Shown here one piece after another: positions 23,411-30,371 of a DNA stretch of 46,962 nucleotides. Under the pieces are notes generated by a model. That model searched no databases, was not told where the DNA came from, and was given only the letters and a program-made list of their open reading frames with translations. The stretch's first letter is position 1; every line of letters begins with the position of its first letter. Made by a program: the position numbers and the translations under genes. The stretch is from Candidatus Bathyarchaeota archaeon (GTDB lineage Archaea; Thermoproteota; Bathyarchaeia; Bathyarchaeales; Bathyarchaeaceae): contig CP070754.1 of NCBI GenBank assembly GCA_020348865.1, positions 1,329,099 through 1,376,060 of the forward strand, given 5' to 3'.

Positions 23411-23881
23411 TTAGTGTTCTGGTGTCACGATTTTTATTTTGCCGATGCCGTGCCAGTCGGTTCCGTTGAATAGTTTGCCGATGATGTGTAGTTCTATTTT
23501 GGCGGGGACTCCTGGTTTCTTGTGTGGTATTAATCCCATGTGGTATATTTTTGCCCAGATTATGGCGGCTACTGTACCTCCGTTGAATTCAGCGACGAAT
23601 TCTGGGGGGGCGCGTGTTGTCCACGTATTTGATGGTGGAATGAAGCCTTCCAGTAGAACCGTTGATGGGTCTACATCTGTTGTGTTTCTCTCGTATGGTT
23701 CAGGGAATTTTATATGTACGGTTACTATGGGGTCAGGGTTGTGAATGTCGAAGAGTTTGGGTTCGAACTTTACTTGTTCAGCTTCTATTGTCAGTGTTGC
23801 TGTTGGTAAAGCTGGAAGCTGCAGTCCTATTAGCAGCATTGAGAGGAGGCCTAGCATCATCAGCAGTGAGTATTTGCGCAT
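23411..23881 (-). CDS. Small secreted protein, STVLLEG-domain paralogue 2
   Basis: A 156-residue exported protein: signal peptide SLLMMLGLLSMLLIGLQ, then VKFEPKLFDIHNPDP, DVDPSTVLLEGFIPP, FVAEFNGGTVAAIIWAKIYH and IELHIIGKLFNGT, ending GIGKIKIVTPEH. It shares the order and key words of the protein at 22731-23210, so the two are tandem paralogues with their own promoters. It lacks the proline tail. Function is unknown; the domain may be structural or mediate protein contacts at the surface. Confidence 0.75.
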   Translation of the reverse strand: MRKYSLLMMLGLLSMLLIGLQLPALPTATLTIEAEQVKFEPKLFDIHNPDPIVTVHIKFPEPYERNTTDVDPSTVLLEGFIPPSNTWTTRAPPEFVAEFNGGTVAAIIWAKIYHMGLIPHKKPGVPAKIELHIIGKLFNGTDWHGIGKIKIVTPEH

Positions 23882-23990
23882 GCGGCTATCTCCATTCTCT
23901 TCAATATGTTATTATTTGTGGCAGATAATCAATATTTCTGTTACTGAAGTTTCCTTCTATAAGATAGTTCTATTGACGCGCGCAGCTCAA

Positions 23991-24698
23991 CTACAGAGTC
24001 AGGGTTTCAACCTGGTATTTCTTGGGTATTATGATGGTTGTGTTGGGCATCTCTTTTTCGACAAGGTTTTTGAACTTGTTCATTTGGGCTGAGTTGCCGT
24101 GCATTGCTACAGCTATTCTTGGTTTGAGGTCTCGAGCGAATCTTAGTGCACTTTCTGGAGAGCATGAGGGGGAAGGACTACCCGTTGGGAGGAAGGCGAT
24201 TTCGGCGGGATATTCTTTCACTGGGGCGTATCCTGAGTCTCCTCCGTGGAAGACAGTGAACTTGTCTTTTTTGATTCTGAAGATGCTTATTGGTCTGGGA
24301 TGTATCCCTACAACTGCAGCGATTTCAAAACCGCCTGCTCCTATTGGTTTTTTTGGCGTGGCAGATGTTAGTCTGTTTGGTGGGGCTCTGTCTTTCAAGT
24401 CTTCTGCTACTTGGTGTTGAGCCACGATGTGTACATCAGATTTCTCCAGTATTCCGCGTGTACGGGCCCGGTTGTAGTGATCACTGTGACTGTGTGTGAA
24501 GAGTAGTAGATCAAGCTTGCTAAAGACATTCATATCTACCTTCTGTAAACCAAATCCGATATCAACTGCTACAGCTCTGTCTTCTACTCTCAAGATGATA
24601 CCGGAATACCCCAAGTACGTGAAGGCAATCTCTTTCTTCTTTAAGGGTAGTGCAAAGAATTCTTTGATCAATCCAGATCGATCTTGCTGTTCAACCAC
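23991..24698 (-). CDS. UlaG-like metallo-beta-lactamase-fold hydrolase
   Basis: A 235-residue MBL-fold protein. The metal motif H69-S-H71-S-D73-H74 lies in LLLFTHSHSDHYN. Further ligands are D in FHGGDSGYAP and H in RIAVAMHGNS. The opening FTYLGYSGIILRVEDRAVAV is typical of the UlaG-like (YtkL) branch, which acts on small phosphorylated or lactone substrates. It starts with a GTG preceded by GGTGA six bases upstream. It is convergent with nothing and appears monocistronic. The substrate cannot be assigned. Confidence 0.85.
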   Translation of the reverse strand: MVEQQDRSGLIKEFFALPLKKKEIAFTYLGYSGIILRVEDRAVAVDIGFGLQKVDMNVFSKLDLLLFTHSHSDHYNRARTRGILEKSDVHIVAQHQVAEDLKDRAPPNRLTSATPKKPIGAGGFEIAAVVGIHPRPISIFRIKKDKFTVFHGGDSGYAPVKEYPAEIAFLPTGSPSPSCSPESALRFARDLKPRIAVAMHGNSAQMNKFKNLVEKEMPNTTIIIPKKYQVETLTL

Positions 24699-24795
24699 AA
24701 TAGTTCACCCTAGCATATCCTCTACTCTTCATCTCTGAGCTCTTAAACGTTCACCAAGAACAGGTTGGCTTCCCGGGGGGGAAAATAGTGGCCTT

Positions 24796-24806
24796 CATGT
24801 GCACGC
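24796..24806. repeat. Alternating pyrimidine-purine tract (CATGTGCACGC)
   Basis: Eleven alternating bases directly before a TATA-like CTAAAATAGG and about 30 bp before the ATG at 24836. Confidence 0.45.
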
Positions 24807-24835
24807 TAAAATAGGATGTTCACATTTCTGTCTGT

Positions 24836-25375
24836 ATGCGTTTGCGTTTGAGGTCGTCGTGGCAGAAGTTTGTTGTGGGCGTTTACGTTTTATCCCTCTT
24901 TTTCTCACTTGTTGCTCTGACTCTTACGGTTGCAGCGCTTGCTCGGTGGTCTTTTATCTACGAGCAGTTTGCGCCTACAAGATGGGTTTTTTCGACGTTT
25001 GGTCTTTCTTGGGGTGCGATGTTGATGGGGTTGTGGAGCTTTGTGATTACGTTTGGCCCGCTCATTCTGATATGGGAAATGTTGGAGCACCTAGAAGGAG
25101 GAGAACTGGCTGTGAGGTTTGTTCGTTACTTGGGTTGGGCTTTTGTTGAGGCTTTTGGTCTTCAGATTTTTATCATGTTCTTCCTTGATATGACCAACGA
25201 TTTGTATGTTGTTTATGAAATCCTGTCTGGAAGGGTGGGGCATGCGCCACTCACTCCTTCTATCATAATATCATTGACGATTCCACTGTTTCTTGTTGCT
25301 CTTGTCCTTTCCTTCTCCACAAGAACCATAAGATACCTGCGCGTGCATCATCAGCAAATAATAATTGAAGATTGA
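24836..25375 (+). CDS. Four-helix integral membrane protein, unknown
   Basis: A 179-residue protein with about four membrane segments: VVGVYVLSLFFSLVALTLTV, WGAMLMGLWSFVITFGPLIL, WAFVEAFGLQIFIMFFLDM and IIISLTIPLFLVALVLSF. A charged N-terminus and basic C-terminal tail (RTIRYLRVHHQQ) suggest both ends are cytoplasmic. I recognise no family. It is 27 bp from the SLOG-like gene downstream and may share its transcript. Confidence 0.65.
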   Translation: MRLRLRSSWQKFVVGVYVLSLFFSLVALTLTVAALARWSFIYEQFAPTRWVFSTFGLSWGAMLMGLWSFVITFGPLILIWEMLEHLEGGELAVRFVRYLGWAFVEAFGLQIFIMFFLDMTNDLYVVYEILSGRVGHAPLTPSIIISLTIPLFLVALVLSFSTRTIRYLRVHHQQIIIED

Positions 25376-25402
25376 AGAAATTTGGGGTAGCAGAGGGATA
25401 GC

Positions 25403-25924
25403 ATGAAAGATGGAGCAAGGTCGAGAGACAAGAAGTTGCTCTTGATGGGAAGCAGTGCTTTCAAAGGGAGAGAGTTGCCGGTTGAAGTAAAGAAGAGGTT
25501 GGATGCGGCTTTGGAACGTGGGATGATGATAATTGTGGGAGAGGCTCCTGGGGCGAACAGGATTTTTCAAGACTATTTGAAGGCTAAAGGTTACAGAGAT
25601 GTTGTGGTTGGACATGCGGTTAGGTTGAGGTATAACGTTGGTAACTGGAGAGATGTGCAGTACGGAAAGAATCTGAAGGAAAGAGAGAGGAAGATGATTG
25701 AGGACTGTGATTCCGCTATAGTCATATGGATGAATAACAGCGGAGTCATAGCTGAAGACCTTGAACTGTTGAAGAGACTTGGAAAACCAACTTATCTGTA
25801 TGAATGTTCAAGCGAAACCAACCACGTGAGAGAAGGCCAACTCGATCCTAACCGAATCTATGATCGTTTCTACCACATGAAAGAGTACTATAGAAAACGA
25901 AAAACCGAAAGTCAACTACAATAA
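25403..25924 (+). CDS. SLOG-like (DUF2493/YpsA-type) nucleotide-binding protein
   Basis: A 173-residue Rossmann-like protein: KLLLMGSSAFKGRELP (strand 1), then MMIIVGEAPGANRIFQDYLK, where the G-x-x-x-G-A-x-R pattern is the SLOG phosphate-binding signature, then DCDSAIVIWMNNSGV and GKPTYLYE. SLOG proteins bind or process nucleotides such as ADP-ribose derivatives, sometimes in defence or stress signalling. No effector gene is adjacent, so a signalling role is unsupported here. The C-terminal 45 residues are basic and probably helical. Confidence 0.6.
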   Translation: MKDGARSRDKKLLLMGSSAFKGRELPVEVKKRLDAALERGMMIIVGEAPGANRIFQDYLKAKGYRDVVVGHAVRLRYNVGNWRDVQYGKNLKERERKMIEDCDSAIVIWMNNSGVIAEDLELLKRLGKPTYLYECSSETNHVREGQLDPNRIYDRFYHMKEYYRKRKTESQLQ

Positions 25925-25981
25925 ACAAGTTCCGTAGAATACTTCTATATACGCGGGCAGCAATCCATGCGTGAAAGCAGG

Positions 25982-27109
25982 TTATGGTAGCCTACTGAGT
26001 TTGATCGGAATTACTGTTGGATATTCAGTAACGCCAGTGGGATCATCGAGTCCATAACAGTGATGCTTGTTGTGTGTGGGTGCACTGAAGCACACATCAA
26101 CTAAGCGTTGGGTTACATCGAAGGTCATTGACCAGAGGGTTCCAAAACAATCGTTGTAGAAGTGATTGCAGAGCCCATTAGGGTGTTCCGTAGCTAAGAG
26201 CGTCTGGATATTCTTCTTGCTGATTTTTGGATTGTGGGTCTTGTACCATTTGGTGATGAGGGATTCGCGGATTTGTGAGTGGTTGATGATGCCACAGTTG
26301 AGTTTGTTGAACTTTCTGGTTCCTTGTTGTCTATAGTGATTCACCGAGAACACGTAGGGTTCGGAACTATCGCTGGCGGTGCGTTTCACGCTCATCTGAC
26401 CGTCCGCGAATTCGACGATTGCTGCGTTGTCTTTTTTGTCGACTAGCATGAGGCTGAAGTATCCTGCTATTTGAATGGTCTCCAATCGTTCCAGAGCGTC
26501 GTCTACAGATGAACACCAGTCGAGTAGGGAGCGGATAACCAGCCAGAACATTGGGCCTCTCTGCTTGAAGTGTACGCCGAAGATGCCGCCGCCAGTCATT
26601 GACACGAGCAGTCCATGCTCGTTCAAGCCGTCATGTCGACCAAACAGCAGACATGAGAATCCAATGTGACTTGCCTTTCCCTTCACTCGGGTGGTGAACA
26701 GTTTCAGGTCTTCTTCTTTATGAGTCCATTCATAGCTGCGTCCAGCATAGATGTGATGGTCTTTCGTGGCAGGTGCCAACACAGCAAGTTGGGAGCAACT
26801 TCCGCCTAGAGAAGGACTGTAAGTCCAATTCCAAAACGGAATTCTGTCCGGGGAGGTTTCTAAGCCATCTGCGAAGCCTTGGATTTCCTCGGTTATGCCC
26901 GGGCAGCATTCTTCACAGTTCTCTTGGAGAGCATTGAAGCTAGAAAACCCTGCTTTCTTCAGGTCTAGTTTTGCTGAGCTGAAAAAATGTTTAGCACCAG
27001 AGTCCGAACATATGATTCCAGCAAGCTGCTTTCCAGACTCATATCCGGAACCATCTAGGACTAGATGATGGTATTTCACGTTTACAAGATTATAGGCGCC
27101 TTCTTTCAA
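25982..27109 (-). CDS. C45-type Ntn hydrolase (acyl-CoA:6-APA acyltransferase-like)
   Basis: About 375 residues. The predicted nucleophile is the cysteine in SLGGSCSQLAV (about residue 105), followed by YAGRSYEW and GLNEHGLLVSMTGGG, which are hallmarks of the C45/AAT family of N-terminal-nucleophile amidohydrolases. Enzymes of this type cleave or transfer acyl amides and normally activate by self-cleavage before the Cys. The frame can begin at a GTG at 27118, but that codon is part of an AAGGTGA ribosome site that points to the TTG at 27109. A strong TATA (AAAACTTATATACC on this strand) is at 27188-27201. The substrate is unknown. Confidence 0.8.
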   Translation of the reverse strand: MKEGAYNLVNVKYHHLVLDGSGYESGKQLAGIICSDSGAKHFFSSAKLDLKKAGFSSFNALQENCEECCPGITEEIQGFADGLETSPDRIPFWNWTYSPSLGGSCSQLAVLAPATKDHHIYAGRSYEWTHKEEDLKLFTTRVKGKASHIGFSCLLFGRHDGLNEHGLLVSMTGGGIFGVHFKQRGPMFWLVIRSLLDWCSSVDDALERLETIQIAGYFSLMLVDKKDNAAIVEFADGQMSVKRTASDSSEPYVFSVNHYRQQGTRKFNKLNCGIINHSQIRESLITKWYKTHNPKISKKNIQTLLATEHPNGLCNHFYNDCFGTLWSMTFDVTQRLVDVCFSAPTHNKHHCYGLDDPTGVTEYPTVIPIKLSRLP

Positions 27110-27118
27110 TTTGCTCAC

Positions 27119-27429
27119 CTTAACGTTCAGTTGGTATTACGTGCAGCATGGGGTCTTTTGGTCACGCCTGCTATTGTTTCGCAAGTTGGTATATAAGTTT
27201 TCCCAGTAAAAGGTTCGAAAAGCGCTTATTTTCGTAGTTTAAATATGAAAATGAATTAAAACGCTTCTTAAACTTCTATTTGCCAATTTTTAACGATTTA
27301 AAGCCGAATTTATAACTCATGTGTCGATGAAAAAAGCTTGAGATGCATCATGAGTTGCACACATTTTCCACAGACTAACCACGCATGTTATTTATGTACG
27401 TGGATAATAGTTGATTTGAGGGAAGTGGA
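27119..27429. other. Divergent intergenic region with promoters, A/T-rich centre
   Basis: No gene is seen. The left end holds the minus-strand TATA at 27188-27201. About 27220-27320 is strongly A/T-rich with several TTTAAA-like words. The right end has a plus-strand TATA-like GTTATTTATG near 27388-27397 for the methyltransferase, and a 10-base alternating stretch TATGTACGTG at 27393-27402. Confidence 0.5.
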
Positions 27430-28056
27430 TTGGAGCACGGCTTGTACTTCCGTATCGCTTGGGTTCTTCTTTGGATTTTGTTTCTTGTGGCGAGGGTGAT
27501 TCCTTCTAGAAAGGCTCCAACCATAAAGAGACCTCGCAGGGAACGTATTCAGATGATGAGAAAAGAGGGTATGCGTGTCTTTTTCATGATATTTCTGACT
27601 GTCTATGGAAACTTGATTGTTGGAGTCTTGTATCTGTACAATCCGCAATGGATTTTTTGGGCTTATCTAGGTTTGCCCTTGGAGTTGCGGATGGTTGGTT
27701 TAGTTCTTGGTATTGTGAGCGTGCCTTATGCTTATTGGGTTGGACAAACATTGGCCAACCTCTATTCCTTCACAGTTGAGGTTCAGAAGGAACATAAACT
27801 GATAACAACTGGACCCTATAAGAGAGTTCGTCACCCGTTATATGCGGCGACTCTACTGTTTCTCATTGGTCAGGCGCTGATTTCAGACAACTGGCTCTTC
27901 CTCGTAATCGTTTTGGCAACGGTTCCTGGTTTCATCGTTAGAATAGAAAAGGAAGAGGGGATGATGATTGAAGAGTTCGGTGACGAATATCGTGACTATA
28001 TGAAGAGAACCGGTCGACTGCTTCCACGGTTCAGTTCTCGCAACGGTGACTCATAG
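27430..28056 (+). CDS. Isoprenylcysteine carboxyl methyltransferase-like membrane protein
   Basis: A 208-residue membrane protein. After three or four hydrophobic helices it shows LITTGPYKRVRHPLYAATLL, then IVRIEKEEGMMIEEFGDEYR and DYMKRTGRLLPRF. This is the conserved SAM-binding core of the ICMT/PEMT family (GPY-x-x-VRHP-x-Y and E-E-x-x-L/M). Bacterial and archaeal members methylate lipids or small hydrophobic acids; the true substrate is unknown. The start is a TTG just after GGGAAGTGGA. It is convergent with the small ECFGLP protein. Confidence 0.85.
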   Translation: MEHGLYFRIAWVLLWILFLVARVIPSRKAPTIKRPRRERIQMMRKEGMRVFFMIFLTVYGNLIVGVLYLYNPQWIFWAYLGLPLELRMVGLVLGIVSVPYAYWVGQTLANLYSFTVEVQKEHKLITTGPYKRVRHPLYAATLLFLIGQALISDNWLFLVIVLATVPGFIVRIEKEEGMMIEEFGDEYRDYMKRTGRLLPRFSSRNGDS

Positions 28057-28075
28057 CTGCGTATGTGTCGAGTGT

Positions 28076-28285
28076 CTATCTGCGGGTCATTTTGTATATG
28101 GAGCCTGCGACTATGAGTACTCCAAAAATGATTACTATTACATAGAGTATGTTTTCCCACAGGTCTATAAAGCCCGCAGCGTCGAGTCCCCAGATGATGA
28201 TTATGATGCCGAAGATTATGCCTGCGATTGCTCCGCCGTATGGGAGACCGAAGCATTCATCTTTATTTGGTCTTGTTTCTGGCAA
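28076..28285 (-). CDS. Small two-helix membrane protein (ECFGLPxGGAI family)
   Basis: About 69 residues. After a short polar start (PETRPNKD) comes ECFGLPYGGAIAGIIFGIII, then a second hydrophobic helix (ILYVIVIIFGVLIVAGSIY) and a basic end (KMTRR). The motif and helix pair match the C-terminal part of the zinc-ribbon protein at 16991-17371. The frame reaches a GTG at 28294, but that GTG is inside an AGGTGA site located 5 nt before the TTG at 28285, so TTG is the better start. Function is unknown. Confidence 0.6.
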   Translation of the reverse strand: MPETRPNKDECFGLPYGGAIAGIIFGIIIIIWGLDAAGFIDLWENILYVIVIIFGVLIVAGSIYKMTRR

Positions 28286-28339
28286 ATCATTCACCTATGT
28301 GAATCCTCGTATGAAAGATTGTTGTTCATAAGGTTTTGG

Positions 28340-28357
28340 GACGTGTGCGCACGTATG
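28340..28357. repeat. Longest alternating purine-pyrimidine tract (ACGTGTGCGCACGTATGC)
   Basis: Eighteen perfectly alternating bases with an embedded GTGCGCAC palindrome, lying between two divergent small genes. TATA-like boxes flank it on both sides (AACCTTATGAAC on the minus strand near 28325-28336, and 28381-28394 on the plus strand). This is the strongest Z-DNA-type candidate in the window. Confidence 0.65.
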
Positions 28358-28380
28358 CTCGCTTATCTTCTTGCTCTGAC

Positions 28381-28394
28381 AAGCTTTTTATGAA
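28381..28394 (+). promoter_or_regulatory. TATA box of the DUF4177-like gene
   Basis: AAGCTTTTTATGAA, about 37 bp before the TTG start at 28431, leaving room for the GGGAGGTGA ribosome site in a short leader. Confidence 0.5.
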
Positions 28395-28430
28395 TTGTTT
28401 TGCCTTGGATGGTGGGAGGTGAACGTTGGG

Positions 28431-28586
28431 TTGAAGGTATATGAATGTGTGCAGGTTCAGCATCATAAGGATGTAGGTCCAACAATCGAGAGATTTCAGA
28501 AGAATGGTTGGCGTGTCCATACTTATCAGGTGACTGGACGTGATATCTGGATAAACCATTACTTGCTGTTCGAGAAGGGTGAGTGA
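28431..28586 (+). CDS. DUF4177-like 51-residue protein
   Basis: A tiny soluble protein: MKVYECVQVQHHKDVG, then IERFQKNGWRVHTYQV and INHYLLFEKGE. The layout (strand, helix, NGW, strand, strand ending in LLFEK) matches DUF4177-type domains. A perfect GGGAGGTGA (28414-28422) lies 8 nt before the TTG at 28431, so this start is much better than the frame's first codon at 28395. Function of the family is unknown. Confidence 0.6.
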   Translation: MKVYECVQVQHHKDVGPTIERFQKNGWRVHTYQVTGRDIWINHYLLFEKGE

Positions 28587-28602
28587 GCAGGCGTCCTGAC
28601 GG

Positions 28603-28615
28603 ATACGTGCGCGTA
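28603..28615. repeat. Alternating purine-pyrimidine tract (ATACGTGCGCGTA)
   Basis: Thirteen alternating bases in the convergent spacer between 28586 and 28674. No promoter is expected here, so this copy does not fit a promoter-only role. Confidence 0.5.
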
Positions 28616-28673
28616 AGAAGCAGAGGCCAAGTTTTGCTCAAGTCTTCTTTGGGGACGGGGGCATGTTTGTATG

Positions 28674-28949
28674 TTAGACCGGTTTGAAGGCTTGTGGTTT
28701 GGGTTTTGCCTTCAGTTCTTTTGGGACGTCAACTGCTCTGACGATGTGTGTGCTGCTTATGACGTACATGGGTGTGCCGTCGGCACTCCATTTTTTCAAT
28801 CGTTTGACGCCTCGAAGTACCAATTTGATTTTCAAGGTTGAACCATCTTTCAGCTTGTAGCTGTTCCAATGTTCCTTTTCCTCTGTGAAATCTATATCAT
28901 CTGCTTCCATCAGATCTTTCTGCATAATCCGCATTCTAGGTTGGGTCAA
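28674..28949 (-). CDS. Conserved small archaeal protein, unknown
   Basis: A 91-residue soluble protein: DDIDFTEEKEHWNSYKLKDG, STLKIKLVLRGVKRLKKW, PMYVISSTHIVRAVDVP. The beta-rich pattern with HWN-x-Y-x-LKDGS looks like a conserved archaeal family, but I know of no function. The TTG start follows GGAGTGA six bases upstream. Confidence 0.6.
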   Translation of the reverse strand: MTQPRMRIMQKDLMEADDIDFTEEKEHWNSYKLKDGSTLKIKLVLRGVKRLKKWSADGTPMYVISSTHIVRAVDVPKELKAKPKPQAFKPV

Positions 28950-29357
28950 CCCATTTCACTCCACTTAAACTATCCCGAGTAAAACTAAACAAACTAACAT
29001 ATATTAACGTTGCATCAACAATCCTCAAAATATCCAAACAGACACTGCAACCCTAGGAGATGACTTCTGGAGGACAGATGTGTACGCGATTAGAATGCGT
29101 TCATGCACTCGTGAAGAAACTGCGCGCAAGCTTGCAGACTTCCAACTCCTGGACTCGGTGCGTGTAGCGTTTTGTAGCATTTGCTAGTGGTAGACGTAGT
29201 GGTAGAATAGGGGTGTAGCAGCTATACAAGAATCGGCGTGTAGCACTCTGTAACGTGGGTTGCATGATTCTGGTGTTTTGGGCATTCGGGAGTGTTGTCG
29301 GGTATCCGAGGGATAGGTGTATTAAAGGTTGAGCTTACGCATCCAATCGGGAATTGA
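28950..29357. other. 408-bp gene-free region with TGTAGCA repeats
   Basis: No gene is recognised. An A/T-rich stretch with a TATA-like ACATATTAAC lies at 28996-29008. An 11-base alternating tract ATGTGTACGCG is at 29078-29088. From 29163 to 29245 the 7-mer TGTAGC(A/G) occurs four times on the plus strand, with related GTAGTGGTAGA words between them. Confidence 0.5.
29163..29245 (+). repeat. Cluster of TGTAGC(A/G) 7-mers, left flank
   Basis: Copies at 29163-29169 (TGTAGCG), 29173-29179, 29214-29220 and 29239-29245 (all TGTAGCA). They lie 110-195 bp upstream of the gene at 29358, and further copies lie downstream of it. The array resembles iterons or multiple operator sites. Confidence 0.55.
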
Positions 29358-29690
29358 ATGGCCAAACACAGGTCCCACCGATACACGGATAGACTCATCT
29401 TCGGTAGATCTTTCCCCCAAGTCCACAGAGCGATAGACCAACCCTACGTCTTTCTGGGACGAAAGCACCGAGCCCTCTTTCATTCATATCCGCAGGCGTA
29501 TCTCATGGGGGCGTTGGCTACGTTGGATCCCCGTGGCGGGTTGGCAGGCCTTCTCCACGCCTGGGTGGATAAGCAATGCTCTAAAGATAAGCCGTTCAGG
29601 CAGTGGCTCGAGTTTTCAGCAAGACAGAACGCTTTCTGGGAGAAGCAGATGCGTCTGTGGAGGAAACTGCAGAAGAAACTGCGTAGATAG
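29358..29690 (+). CDS. Conserved hypothetical protein flanked by TGTAGCA repeats
   Basis: A 110-residue basic protein: GRSFPQVHRAIDQPYVFLGR, KHRALFHSYPQAYLMGALAT, LDPRGGLAGLLHAWVDKQCS, and a helical, very basic tail (QMRLWRKLQKKLRR). The conserved H and D residues (LFHS, LHAWVD) could form a metal or catalytic site, but this is a guess. I have a vague memory of similar small proteins in archaeal genomes and mobile elements. The repeat arrays on both sides suggest a self-regulated or replicon-derived unit. The start ATG lacks a clear ribosome site. Confidence 0.6.
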   Translation: MAKHRSHRYTDRLIFGRSFPQVHRAIDQPYVFLGRKHRALFHSYPQAYLMGALATLDPRGGLAGLLHAWVDKQCSKDKPFRQWLEFSARQNAFWEKQMRLWRKLQKKLRR

Positions 29691-29691
29691 T

Positions 29692-29749
29692 CGCTACAGA
29701 TTGATACAACTTGCTACGTTTTTGCAGGAAGTGTAGCATATGTGTAGCA
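29692..29749. repeat. TGTAGCA cluster, right flank
   Basis: CGCTACA at 29692-29698 (inverted TGTAGCG), TTGCTACG at 29711-29718 (inverted, partial), TGTAGCA at 29732-29738 and TGTAGCA at 29743-29749. It starts two bases after the stop codon of the gene at 29358. Confidence 0.55.
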
Positions 29750-29893
29750 TTGCGTGATAAACCTCGCACTGATGTGGGCGGAGATATGTTGGTTTTAGAT
29801 TTCTCATTTTGTCCAGCTCGAATTAATCAATATCAGGATTTCTTTGTGTGTGAGCGCGCAGTGTAGGCGTCATCTTTTTCTGGTTGATTGACT

Positions 29894-30259
29894 ATGAAGG
29901 CGTGGAGGTTGATATTGTTGAAGCAGGGGTTTCCTAAGCCTATAGCGGATTTGCCGGAAGCAGACATAAAGTTCAAAGGTGTCCGGGGATGGATAGCTCA
30001 AGGGGAGGATCATCAGGTAGTCTTCTTTGAGATTGAAAGGCTTGCAGAGGTGCCCAGCCACAACCATGACACTCCTCAGTGGGGTGTTGTTGTGGAAGGA
30101 AAAATGGAACTTAGTATTGGGGATGAGACGAGAGTCTACCAGAACGGCGATGATTATCTTATTCCTGCCCATACAATGCATTCTGCAAGGTTCTTGACAT
30201 TCTGTAGGGTCGTGGATTTTTTCGGGGAGAAGATGAGGTATAAACCGAAGGCTCGTTGA
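29894..30259 (+). CDS. Cupin-fold protein
   Basis: A 121-residue single cupin domain. Motif 1 is visible as VPSHNHDTPQWGVVVEG, where the two histidines bind metal, and motif 2 as NGDDYLIPAHTMHSARF. The N-terminus (GFPKPIADLPEADIKFKGVR) packs against the barrel in related proteins. The expected glutamate of motif 1 is replaced by Q or W, so metal binding may rely on His residues only. Such proteins serve as isomerases, dioxygenases or ligand sensors; the role here is unknown. The ATG at 29894 is preferred to the TTG at 29888. Confidence 0.8.
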   Translation: MKAWRLILLKQGFPKPIADLPEADIKFKGVRGWIAQGEDHQVVFFEIERLAEVPSHNHDTPQWGVVVEGKMELSIGDETRVYQNGDDYLIPAHTMHSARFLTFCRVVDFFGEKMRYKPKAR

Positions 30260-30371
30260 GGAACACAAGGGATCTGCATGTCCTCACCAAAATGTGCGAT
30301 GCAATCCGTAGAAAGGATTTCATACATCAAGACCCTACCACAACCGGAATCTAGCAGGCTAAGGCAGGGAT

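Noticed and set aside
25403..25924. SLOG-like protein as part of a defence system
   Set aside because: No effector, nuclease or partner gene typical of SLOG-based defence lies next to it.
27205..27230. GGTTCGAAAAGC resembling a tRNA T-loop
   Set aside because: No acceptor, D or anticodon stems can be built around it; no tRNA gene was found anywhere in the window.
29041..29357. CRISPR-like array
   Set aside because: The TGTAGCA units are only 7 bp, irregularly spaced and partly inverted, without spacers of uniform length and without cas genes.
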